Shown: positions 24,875 to 35,052 of the stretch, in pieces | Position numbering within the stretch: the first letter of the stretch is position 1 | Layout of the letters: every line of letters starts with the position of its first letter | DNA from: Micractinium sp. NFX-FRZ | Taxonomy: Eukaryota; Chlorophyta; Trebouxiophyceae; Chlorellales; Chlorellaceae | Direction of reading: 5' to 3' | Assembly: GCA_029339195.1 (NCBI GenBank) | Contig: JAPTJF010000076.1 | Location: forward strand, 62,001-126,000 | DNA: 64,000 bases | Translations under genes and position numbers: made by a program | Notes under the pieces: model-generated | What the model saw: the letters and a program-made list of their open reading frames with translations, nothing else | What the model was told of the DNA's origin: nothing | The model's database searches: none

Positions 24875-25449
24875 TGCACCTGGGAGATGTGCGCGGCGAG
24901 GGTGAGGGCCTGGGCGGCAGTGCGTGAAGAGTGGCACACATGCAGGCGACGTTCGTGTGCATGCCGCATTGCATGCTCGCTAGCTCAACGGCAGGGCTTG
25001 TGCCGCCAGGCCCGGTGCGTACTACGTAGTACCGGCTCCATGTTGCCAGCAGCGCCGCGGCTTTGTAGGCGGTGCCTCACGGCTTGGGGGGCCGGCGGGG
25101 TCAGTTCAGGGCGTCGCAAAGCGGCATGCCCTGGCCCGCGACAAAAGCAGAGAAGAAAGCAAAGCACTGCCACGGGGGTCGCTGGTGCAAGATGGCGAAA
25201 GCTGTGGGGCTCGTGATGTCCCAGCAATATGGGCTGCACACATGTGGGAGTTCAAGAGGGAGTTCAACTGTTGAGAGGTGCAGTGTGCAGAAGCTGCAGC
25301 TATTGTGCCAGGCATGCAAACGGGGGCGAGGTACGGGCTGGCAGGTGGACTTGATGCTTGCCGCATGCATGCGTCACACGACCGATGCACCGGGACACCA
25401 AGCCCCCACACCAGCTGGCAGCTGCCTGGCGGCGGGCACCGCGGTGACA

Positions 25450-28232
25450 TCAGGTGCCGGGTGAGCAATTGAATGGATAGATGGCTTGGCCTGGCGCGCA
25501 CACGCACTCCCAGACGGCGTGCATGGCAGATGTGGCTTGCAGCTTCCTGGCTCCGCTGCCACCCCTGCCCCACTGGCAGCCCTGGTCCGCCCTTCCCGCC
25601 AGGACAGGCTGCTTCTGGCCCCACAAAGGACCTTGCGGCGAAGGGCGCCGGCACGTGTGGAAAGCAGATGCAAGCACGGCAAGTGTTGCGTGGCACTGTG
25701 TTGCAAAGCAGGGAAGCACGTACGCACCCGCACATGGTGTACACTCCGTCGTCGGCGGGGCAGTCAAGATAGGTGCCAGAGCAGAGCAGGTCACCGCTGG
25801 CGCTCAAGTAGGGGTAGGCGCCTGCCGGGCACGAGTGGCACACGAGGCCTTTCCCCCGCACCCGGACCTCCAAAGTGTCTGCACGGGTTGAGAGGCGGGC
25901 GGGGCAAGGTGGGCAGCAACTGGATACGCTGTGCATTGGGCGGATGGGGGCACCAAAGGGCAGGCCCATGCATTTGCAATGACGAGCCAGTGGGGAGCAC
26001 TGAGTCGCTTGATGGTTGGAATGGAGGCACTCAGCGTGCAACATCAGATTGCAGCTCCTGTCTGAGCGTCAGGCTCCCCTGCCCTCTGCTGCTTCCCCAA
26101 GATGCTACTGCAACAGTTATGCCGGGCAAGCGGCGCTTCAGCCACCTACCCCACCTCCCTCCCGGCAGAGGGTCCCCTGCCGCACCTTCCCCTGGCCCCG
26201 TGGCAGGCTGTGTTGGCTGAGAAGCACAGAGAGTGCCAAGGTGAATACGCTGAACAAGAGGGCACAATTAGGCCAGCCCCGTCCCGCATCTCCGAGTGGA
26301 AACCCCACACACCCATCCCTTCGTGACGGTGCCACCCCATGAACGGGCCTCCGTCCGGTGGACCACCACGCACCTGGGGGGCAGGTGGCAACCGTTTGAG
26401 ATGGTGGCTGCGGCCCCAGCTTGGAGCAGAAAGGCTTGGCAGGGACCCTGGGTGTGCAGACTGCTGGGGCCAGCCTGGGCGTTTCGCCAGGGCGGGGCAC
26501 GCTCTGGCAGAAGCCGGGGGCCGAGGGGGTCGGCACCGGGAAGCCACGTGGGCATTGGCAGCACCTCTGCGGGGCCGGCCAGGTGGCGCGGGGGGCGGGG
26601 TGGCAGGCGCACGAAAAGCAGGAGATTGGCGGCAGGGCGCGTGAAGGGGTGAGAGCATACTGGGCGGGATAGCAGGGTGGGCAGGCGGTGGAGCGGGAGA
26701 CGGAGCAGAAGCGGGAGCGGTAGTGGGATGTGCAGGGGCGGGGGGCTTGCCTGGGGTGGGTGCAGCTGTTGTTTGCAGCGCTGCACCGCTGCCTACACCC
26801 TGCTGCTTCGTGGCAATGCGGCCCTTCAACCCATTGGCAGTACTGCTGCCTACCACATGTGTCCATCTGGCACCGATCTCACCGGCACGGGGCCATCAAT
26901 GGTGATTCGGTTGCGGGGGCATTTCGGGTAGCAGGCGGGGCTCTTGGTTCGCCCGTGAGGCCACAGCATGGCGGGTGCCTCGGCGGTGTTGCAGCTGAAG
27001 GGAGCACGGTGTGTTCAGGGATGCGGCCACGCGTGAGGGGGAGGGTGCAGCCGCGCATGCACGGCAGAGCGCTGTGGTGCGCAAGTAGCAAGTGTTCAGG
27101 AGAGGCCCACTCACAACAAGAAGGTGAGGAGGGACATGACACTTGATTGGTCACGGTTGGAAGGCAGCAACAGAGGTGTGTAACAACCTGCAGCCCACTC
27201 ACATGCAGCAGGTCACTCCGTTGGCGTCCCCATCCGTGTCGACGCGGGTGAAGGCTCCAGGGCATTGCCTGGGCAGGCACCGGCGGAACTGGGTGGGGTC
27301 GCTGTTCAACACATATCCTGCTGAGCAGATTGCACACCTGGAGGTTGGCAGGGAGACGTGTTGGGGGGCAAAGAAAGGGTGAAGGTGAGCCAGAAATGAA
27401 GGGAGGGGAGGGGTGTGGGAAGAGGCGGCGTGGCTGTTGGGGGAGCCATGTGGCCTTGGCGGAGCCGCGCGCGCTGCCAGCAAGCGCGCAGCTGCTGTGG
27501 CATGCTTGCTGCCGGGGCGCAGGGCAGGAAGCACATGCACGGATGGAGTGTCTGCAAGCACCTGTGACCCCCATCGCTGCTCACTCAGAGGTGTTGTTTA
27601 TTGGACCGGTGCCCTCGGGGCAGATGGGGGGCACCACACGCGGGGGGAGGGTACCGTTGCGTGCACGTGGGATGCAGATGGAGAGCGGCTGCAGGTTCTG
27701 GAGCTGCAGCACATGCCGGCTGCGGACAGGGTGGGGAAGTGTTGGGGATCTTGGGGAGGGGAGCAGGTCGGACTGAGGTCATAGGGATCACCGTCGGACT
27801 GTGAGAAGCAGGGCCCTGAAGGCTGCCGTGCACGGCAGTACCGCCGCTTCCGTTGGTGACCACATGCACAACCTGCAGCTCTTGGACCGGCATCCGGGCT
27901 GCGGTCACCTGTGGTGCAGTGGGGACACCGGCTGCGAGGCAGGAGGGGGGAGCACCACAAGGACATTCCAGTTGGCCAGCGGGCACTGGCTGGGACAGTG
28001 CAGGCCCCCAGGCTGGAGGACCCTCGAAGGGGCCGCCCACGTGGGTGCACCTGCAGCTGGTCCTGGGGCAGCTGGCCAGAAGGGGGGCTAGCACCGTTGT
28101 ATACTACGTGTGCAGCCTGACCGCTGTGGCCGCCCTCTTGGCTGTCCATCCTCTCAGAAGTCCCACCTCCGAGCGAGCGATGGCGCACAAGCTGAGCGCG
28201 GCAAGCAGGGCCAAGCACTGCTGCGGCTGCAT
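25450..28232 (-). CDS. Secreted cysteine-rich protein
   Basis: Built from the minus strand: 28232-28167, 27908-27792, 27703-27585, 27337-27203, 26994-26883, 26566-26374, 25878-25728, 25546-25450; 329 residues, every junction phase-matched. Exon 1 is a textbook signal peptide (MQPQQCLALLAALSLCAIAR, then SE). The mature part has repeated short Cys modules: CAICSAGYVLNSD..RRC..C, CYPKC, RCCQCPRGFP, GLVCHSCPAGAYP...C...C, and ECVCAPG...C before the stop. This resembles the Cys-rich CxxC-PAG modules of extracellular GCC2/GCC3, ephrin- or TNF-receptor-like repeats, but I do not identify the family. No transmembrane segment is seen, so it is probably secreted or wall-associated. A further Cys-containing stretch near 26245-26180 could be an alternative exon. 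It is embedded head-on in the family A array. Confidence 0.6.
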
Positions 28233-28699
28233 GTCGACGTCGTGTGACCAGTACTTCTGTCCAGAGGCAAGTGTATTCAAGACAGCGAAGCTATCTATGG
28301 CGCAGAGCGTGAACCTCTTCTGTACCCATGCGACAGTACTGCGCACTGGGCAAATCCAGCAAATCCTGGGTTCGAAATGTGGCCTGGTTCACAATCAGAC
28401 GTGCACCTATTTCCACTGCCCTGGTCACAGGCATGTGCGGTGGACGTGCCGCGAAATTAGGGCCGCTGTGAATGCCGCCGCCGCCGCCGCCGCTGCCGCT
28501 GCCGCCAGCTCAGCGGTAGCCTGGCGCCCGGGGTTCTGCAAGAGCTTTGCTCGTCATATTCGGCCCATGGGCCATCAAGGCATTATGTGCTGATGTGGAG
28601 ATCTGCACAAGCGGGGCACGGCTGGCACATCATGCAAGGCTATTGCAGTGACAGGACTGGCAGGCGGGAGCTCTGCCGGTGGTGGCGGTGGGCACGGCG

Positions 28700-28880
28700 G
28701 CAGGAGGCGCCGGGCCCGGCGGCACAGCGGCTGGCCACAGTAGCCGACTGTGCAACAGAAACCACCTACCGCCAGGCCCAGTGGCTGCTTGACCTGTATT
28801 CTGGCCAGCTCGCTAGCTTGGTGTGCCTCCAATGTGCTGCCGCTGTGGATGTAGTAGCTGCAAGGGACATGTTGGATGTA
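28700..28880 (+). pseudogene. Frameshifted 3' fragment of family A (copy 4)
   Basis: 181 bp nearly identical to the end of copy 2 (24226-24402), running from gcaggaggcgccgggcccgg through the last helix and past the stop. It has one extra T (tgtattctgg against tgtatctgg), which breaks the last helix frame, and an extra TAG-like triplet near the stop. No upstream family A exons accompany it, so it is a dispersed partial duplicate. Confidence 0.8.
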
Positions 28881-29148
28881 TCCTCCTGCCGCCGCCGCCG
28901 CTGCTGTTGAAGGAAGCGGATGGGCATGCCACATCACTAGGGTTCTAGTAGTGCCGACCGTCGATGAATCCCCCCCAGTGCTATGTATTTCAGTGTACAG
29001 ACGCGTAATATATAAAGCATGGCGGCATCTCTGTCGCCCTTTGTTCGACCGACACAAAAGGTCGGGGCGCCGGTGTGCTCCCGCGGGCAGCGACACTACT
29101 TCGTATAGTGGCCTGACCATTAGGCCGAGGGAGGCAATTCCAAGAGAA
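28881..29148. other. Short spacer upstream of family A copy 3
   Basis: No coding signal seen. It probably holds the copy 3 promoter and 5' UTR. Confidence 0.4.
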
Positions 29149-31097
29149 ATGTCCGACCTGAAAGCATTTCGAAGGTGCTCGCGCCGCCGCCACTGTGCCG
29201 CCGCTGCGCCTTCACCCTTGAATCGAAGAATCAGGACTCCTGGGGCCCTTGTGCGCGCGGGCGTGGCTGCCGCGGCTACTGCCGGTCACCGCCGCCACTG
29301 CCGCTACTCTGTATCGCCAGCTGCCGCCCCCAACGCCCTGCTGTGTCCCTGCCACGTCTTGCAGTGTGATGAACGCCGCATGCGTCGGTAGTGACAGTGT
29401 TGGGTGGCAGTTAGTTGCCATCCTGCTTTCGGGCCTGCTCGCCTACAAGACTGCTTGGGTGGAGGGCCTGCCAGGTAAGCTGGGCGTGCGGTCCCAGGAG
29501 GCGACAGGAGGGAACCGAGGGGGCCTGGCCAGCACTGGGTGGCCGGCAATGTGAAGATGAGGGCATCGAGACGCGTGTGTGGCTGCCTCTTGCGTTGGCG
29601 CTGACCAACGCATGAACCTGTGAAAGGCTCATGCCACACATCTGCTCGCTGGGCCTGCACCTGCGCTTGCCTCCCCCGCGTGTGCCTGCTCCAAGCTGCC
29701 TCGCTGCTCTGCCTGCCCCGCCTGCTCCCCGCAGGCCTGGCACTCAGCAGCGCCAGCCATGCAGCGATCGCACAAGCCCTCGCGCTGCTGGCGTCGTGGC
29801 GGCCGCAGCTGTACGCCCGGCACCGTATGCTGCTGGCAGCCGCAGCGCTCTTCAACCTGACGGCTGTCGTGCGGGACCTGGGTGAGTGCCTTGGCAGGGG
29901 AACCGTCCCATGCGCAGATGCACTGCACGGGAGCCTGAGGTTAGCTTAGTGCCGCTGCTGCAGGCGGGCGCACAAAATGCAGCGCTTGCCCGTGCCCCAT
30001 GCCTGTGCCCCAGCTGTGACTCGCCCCTCCAACCTCTGACTTGCCTTTCACTGACACGCCCGCACCCACCCTGCTGCCCGTTGCCCGCTGCAGCCCTGCA
30101 CGGCGGCACCGTCATTGTCCAGTTTCATTCCGGCAGCCCGCTTAAGCTGCTGGCTCTCATGACGACTGGCTCATCTGCGCTTTGGGTGCTGATGTACAGC
30201 CTGTACGGCTGCCTGTACCACCCCTTCTGGACCCACTGGGTGCTGCCTGCACTGACACTGCTGCCGCTGGCCAGCAGCCGGCCTGTGTGCCAGCGGCGGC
30301 TTACATCTCTCGGCATTGAGCCGCCCCTTGCCATGCTGTACAGAAGGCTCGAGCTTGCGCAGTGAGCGTTTGCCTCTGCCCTGCCCCGTCCTTGCTTTGC
30401 TCCGATTCACCCTGCCCTGCCCTGCTCTGCTCTGCCAGAATCGGATTCACTCTGCCCTGCTCCAAGCAGGTCTGCTCAGGTCTGCCCTGCCCTGCCCTGC
30501 CCTGCCCTCTTGCCTTCTTCCCTTGGTCCTGCCCTTGCTCACGGCACAACCAATGGCGCGCAACCGCAGCCTGCTTTGTCTTCTCCAGCTGCTCCCCGCA
30601 CCAACTCTGGGCCATTGCTCCCCGCGTCACTCCCCCGCCCGCGCCCACCCTGCAGCCTTCCCACCGCCCGGGCCGCCCACCTGCTGGCATGGGGTTTCAG
30701 CAGTCCGATGCAGCAGTGCATGGCAGTCAACGCCTGGCTGCAGCTCATGCTGGGGGTGCTGCTGCCGCTGACCCTGCTGCGGGCCTTGGAGCAGCAAGCC
30801 TTGCGAGCCTACCAGGCACGGCAGCGGCAGCAGCAGCGGCAGCGGCAGCGGCAGCGGCAGGACGCACCCCCCAGAGGCGGCAGCTCGGCACGCCCCGAGG
30901 AGCGAGCAGAAGGTAGCAGGCAGCGGCAGTGGGAGGATGAGGGCAGGGCAGCGGAGCTCGTACCTACAGCCACAGATGAAGACGATGACTGCGATGCACA
31001 GGACCCTGCCCACACCTCAACCCGGTGGCTCCTTGACCTGTACCTTTCCAGCTCAATGATGTGGTATGCCGCCGCCGCACTGTCCGTGTGGACTTGA
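29149..31097 (+). CDS. Membrane protein family A, copy 3
   Basis: Exons 29149-29174, 29365-29474, 29735-29881, 30094-30361, 30656-31097; about 330 residues. Exon sizes 26, 110, 147 and 268 are identical to copy 2, so the two are recent duplicates. Helices as in copy 2 (WQLVAILLSGLLAYKTAWV, SALWVLMYSLYG, NAWLQLMLGVLLPLTLLRAL, last helix beginning WLLDLYLSSSMMW). The Gln/Arg-rich run after the longest helix differs in length and is followed by an acidic stretch (TDEDDDCD) absent from the other copies. Function unknown. Confidence 0.72.
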
Positions 31098-31705
31098 TAA
31101 CCTCCCCTGTCTTATCTAATTAAAAATTTCGCCCGCCGCATATCAGGGGGCTCTGTGGCACCGCACGCGGGCCGCTGTACAACTCCCTGCTGGTTAACGC
31201 TCGCCACATGGCAGCAGGGCGATACGTCCCTCTGACAGTATTCCTGTACAGCTTTGCTTGTCCGCCCAGCTGTCCATGTGCGTGACTACTTCATGTGTGA
31301 CAAGCTCCATATGTTTTCATTGGAGCACTGCCAGTACCTGCATTTTGGCAGCCAATGGGCGAATCCCTCACCGCTGCATCTTCCCTTGGATCTCCAACCT
31401 CTGCACAACATCCACCTCTGCCGCTGTGCGGAGACGTGCCTGCGCATGCGGCGCGGGCGTCCAACGCTACAGGGAACACATGGTAGGCACTAGCCCCAGT
31501 TCTGGAAGCATACTTCATGGCTTCTTCCCCTTATCTGTTCGAAGGATAACTTTTGTAAAGACTGCGAGCCCCATGAGCCACATCCCTGAGCCCGTTCACA
31601 TCCACACTTGGCGCCGCTGGGAAGCCGCCGCCAGTGGTGAATGCCGCTACCCTTTTGCTTCACGGCCCGCTTTTATCTCGCCCCGCCGTTCCTCACCCTC
31701 TCCCA
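31098..31705. other. Intergenic region, family A copy 3 / crotonase gene
   Basis: About 600 bp with lower GC just after the copy 3 stop (ttatctaattaaaaatttcg). No gene is supported. A small open frame at 31254-31493 lacks splice or family support. Confidence 0.45.
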
Positions 31706-34427
31706 ATGGCTTGGAAATCCGATCTGAAGACGCTGCGCTGCGACTTGGAGCAGACGCCCAATGGCGCCGTGCTCTGGCTCACGCTGAACCGCCCGGCAGC
31801 CTTCAACGCGCTCAGCATGGAATGCCTAAGCGGTAAGGCGCAGCGACATGCGCTCCGACAGCCGTGACGCGCAGGACAGGGCAGCGGCGGTGTGCCCCGC
31901 TCACCGCCGGCCGGTCCGAGGTCCGCGGCGGCCCTGTCATTGCCACGCCGCTCACACCGAGCGTTGGCCTCCACCTCGCACCCTTGGAACACTTCCGCTG
32001 TCACTACAGAGCTGCACGCCGTTTTCGCTGCCCTGGAGCACCCACGGTCCATGCTTGAGCCCCTGCCAGCGGACCACCCACGAGTGGTGGTGCTGCGCGG
32101 CGCGGGGCGTGCCTTCTGCGGCGGCGTGGACATCAAGGCAAGTGAGGGCAAGGTGGTTTGGTGGGGTGGCTGCTGGCAGATGGCTTGCGGCAACCACAGC
32201 TGCCACGCGATTTGGGGCACTACTTTTGCTCAACACCCGCCCGGACATGCCCCAACATATCCCCGCCTGTTGTTCTTACCCTGCCTGTTGCAGGCGGCAG
32301 ACCAGGGCGTGGGCGGCTCTGCTTGGGACTACAAAGACATGCGCTCCCAGCAGCTTCTCAGCCGCCTGATTGAGCGCATGCGTGCGGTGCCACAGCCTAT
32401 CATCGCTGCCGTTCAGGTGGGGCTGAACCGTTGTGTAGGGTGGTATGAGTGGCTGAGGCAGGGTTGGGCAGGGGCGCAGTGCCACAGCTTATCACCGCTG
32501 CTGTGCAGGCTAAGGTGGGATGAGGTGGGCTGAAATAGGAAGGCTTGTGTGCCTGTGGCGTCGGCCACGCGCGATGCATGCCCTCCCCTCCCAGCAGCAC
32601 TTGCCGCGAGCGCCTGGTGCCACACCCGCTGTCCCTGCCTTGCTGCACCACGCCTACCCTTGCCCGCTGTTCTCCTCGCTTCACTCGCTCCAGGGCGCCG
32701 CCGCTGGCGGCGGCTTTGCTCTGGCCATGGCCTCAGACGTGCGCCTGGCGGCGCGCAACGCACGCTTCAGTGCTGCCTTTGTGCGCCTGGGGCTGACCGG
32801 TGGGTGGTGGTAGGGGTAGGGTGGGTGGTGTGGTGCCAGCGGGCGCTTGGCTGGTCTCCGGGAGCGGCAGGGAGAAGCTCATGAGTGCAGCTGGCGGGGG
32901 CTTGAGGCGCCCAGGGCTTTGTGCATATGCTGGTGGCGGCACCTGCCGCTGCCACGTTTCGGCTGCACGCATCATCTGCCGCCCACCCCATCCCTGCTTC
33001 CCTGCAGGGACCGACATGGGCACCTCTTTCTTCCTGTGGCGCCTGGCGGGGCTGGGCATCGCGTCGGAGCTGCTGCTGACGGGGCGCCAGCTGGCCGCAG
33101 ACCGCGCATATCAGGTGGGGGGGCGGAGTGAAGGGTGGATGAGTGAGCTCTGGACGGCCTGCTGGGTGCTGGTCTACAGAGGTGGTGGCAGCAGGCTGGG
33201 GTGGCTGCTTGTTCAATCTGGCAGACCCTGGCTGTTGGGCGGGGCAGCGGCAGCGCTTGCTCGGGGCGCTCAGCGGCACAGGCTCATATGTGCGTCCTCC
33301 CTGCCCACTCAGCTTCTGAGCCGCCCCACAGCTCGCCCGCCAATGCCACACCCTGCTGAGGCTGCTCGCCATCGCAACCCATGGCGCCCCTGTACCATCT
33401 GTCCCATCCGGACCATCTGCCCATCTGACCCCTGTTCCCTCCTCGTGTGCACTTCCTGTTCTCCTATCACCTGTTGTGTCATGCAGCTGGGGCTGGTGAA
33501 TGAGTTGGTGGAGGACCCAGCTGAGCTGGAGGGCGCGGCACGCAAGCTGGCCGCAGACATGCTGGCCTGCTCGCGCCTGGGACTGCAGGCAAGTGTGCAG
33601 CACAGCGCAGCACGTGCCCGGGCAGCCAGGTTTTGGATGAGTGGTGCTGGTGTTGTTGGCGAGCTGGGCAGGGCGTAATGTAGAGGCAAAAAGGTGCAGA
33701 CAGGTGGGTGGCCTTGTGCTTGTGCGCATCGTCCGCTGCCTCTCTGCTGAACCATGCCTGACCTGCCGGTTTCTTTTTGTAGAGATATCATGTGGGTGCT
33801 TCCCCTTACGGTGCTTTTCTCCCTGACTTGCTTTCCGGAGCTCGACTAGAGCAGCACGCCCGGGGTCCCACCTGGTTGCTGCCCCTGACACGTATGTGTC
33901 CCGTTTACACATGCTTTCCTCCCCGGCGTGCTTTCCTGCAGCTCACCAAGGAGCAGCTGAACGCAGTGGCGGATGGCGGCAGCCTGCGTGCAGCACTGGT
34001 AAGCAGGCAGTGATGGGTGCTGGGCCTGTCGGGTGCTCACCCTGCCGCGGCTGCCTGGAGCCCTGCCCTGCACTTTCTGCCTTGCATTTTGGGGCGGTGC
34101 GAATGCACTTTGGTATGCCTATCAGTTGTTAGTGTGCATGCATGCGGTACTGGGTCAAGTTGTGGTTGGCCGGCTGGCGGCACGCCGGCACGGGCGGTGG
34201 GCTGTTGCACCAGCACACCACAGCCCCTCCCCAGTGTACTTCACCAATCACCCCTGCTGCAGGTGGGGGAAAACTCTCACCAGATGCTGCTGGTCAATAA
34301 CCCGGAGACAGCGGCGGCAGCACAGAAGTGGATGCGCTCACTCATTGCCAAGAGCGGCGGCAGCAACAAGGGTGGAGGCGGTACGACCGGCGGCGGCACG
34401 GGTGGGGCGCCGCGCTCCAAGCTGTGA
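31706..34427 (+). CDS. Enoyl-CoA hydratase/isomerase (crotonase) family protein
   Basis: Exons 31706-31832, 32010-32137, 32294-32416, 32694-32799, 33008-33114, 33487-33588, 33942-33998, 34263-34427; 304 residues. Crotonase-fold CoA-ester enzyme: WLTLNRPAAFNALS, the first oxyanion-hole strand VVVLRGAGRAFCGGVDIK, IIAAVQGAAAGGGFALAMAS (second oxyanion hole), the segment LGLTGTDMGTSFFLWRLAG, then ASELLLTGR and LGLVNELVED. Both catalytic glutamates of classical enoyl-CoA hydratase are replaced (Ala in the GGGFALAM segment; no Glu before LGLTG), so simple hydratase activity is doubtful. The DMG subtype resembles bacterial isomerase-like members. The Ser/Gly tail is not typical. Two introns (after 32137 and 33588) look GC-AG with perfect AG|GCAAGT; weaker in-frame GT alternatives exist (32152, 33594). 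Confidence 0.87.
32479..32520 (+). repeat. Intronic echo of crotonase exon 3 end
   Basis: gtgccacagcttatcaccgc followed by tgctgtgcag repeats gtgccacagcctatcatcgc and tgccgttcag at the end of the exon closing at 32416, displaced 92 bp. Here GCAGGC replaces CAGGTG at the donor. Confidence 0.85.
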
Positions 34428-35052
34428 GGGAGCCGGTTGCGGCGCATTGCCGCGCGCCGAATTTGTACAACACTGTACAGAGTCATTTTGCCTTGTAACT
34501 GAATGGGTGCTAGGCCACAGGCGGCTGATCTTTTGTATTGCAAACGATCAACAGCTGGCACCGGCGCAGCAGGCGCACCGCCGTGGCGGCGCAACAGCAA
34601 CAGCGACCCTGCCGAACAGGCGCACTGATCCCAAGCAAGATCTCTAGCTTTATAGTAACACTGCTATTTATCTGGCGGTCTTAGTCTCTCTGTGTCTCCG
34701 TGCACCATAAAAAGGCAGCGCCCTCCCCTGTGCTCGCCCTGTGCTCGCCTAGCTGAACTGTGCTCCTCTCTGCAGCGCCTGCCCCTCAGCCCTGGTGAGA
34801 TCTTAGTTGCGCTCGTCCTGCAGAAAGGCTAGCTGTAGCGGGCGGCCTGCAGGCGGCCATAACGCACTTATATGCCGACACCTGTCCCCTGAGCGGGCCT
34901 CTCGAATGGAAGGAGGGGCTACATTGCACTAGTGCTCGGTGGGCGATCGCTGGAAGCCCGCAGCGGTGCTGGTGTGCTGCCGTCTCACCGTCCCGCCTGC
35001 TTGGTCTGCCGTGCGCCCGCTCGCCGCAAGCTGTGCTGCAGGCAGCGCCAAC
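34428..35052. other. Intergenic region with TGTAA signal, crotonase / BTB genes
   Basis: TGTAA at 34494-34498, 67 bp after the stop, is the likely crotonase poly(A) signal. The remainder is probably the BTB gene promoter; ataaaaag at about 34707 is TATA-like. No other gene seen. Confidence 0.5.

Noticed and set aside
26879..27574. 231-codon continuous minus-strand open frame in the Cys-rich gene
   Set aside because: It crosses two introns of the spliced model and is in the wrong frame for the CAICSAGYVL and CYPKC modules.
28340..28410. tRNA-like box B (gggttcgaaatg)
   Set aside because: No matching box A or cloverleaf could be folded upstream.
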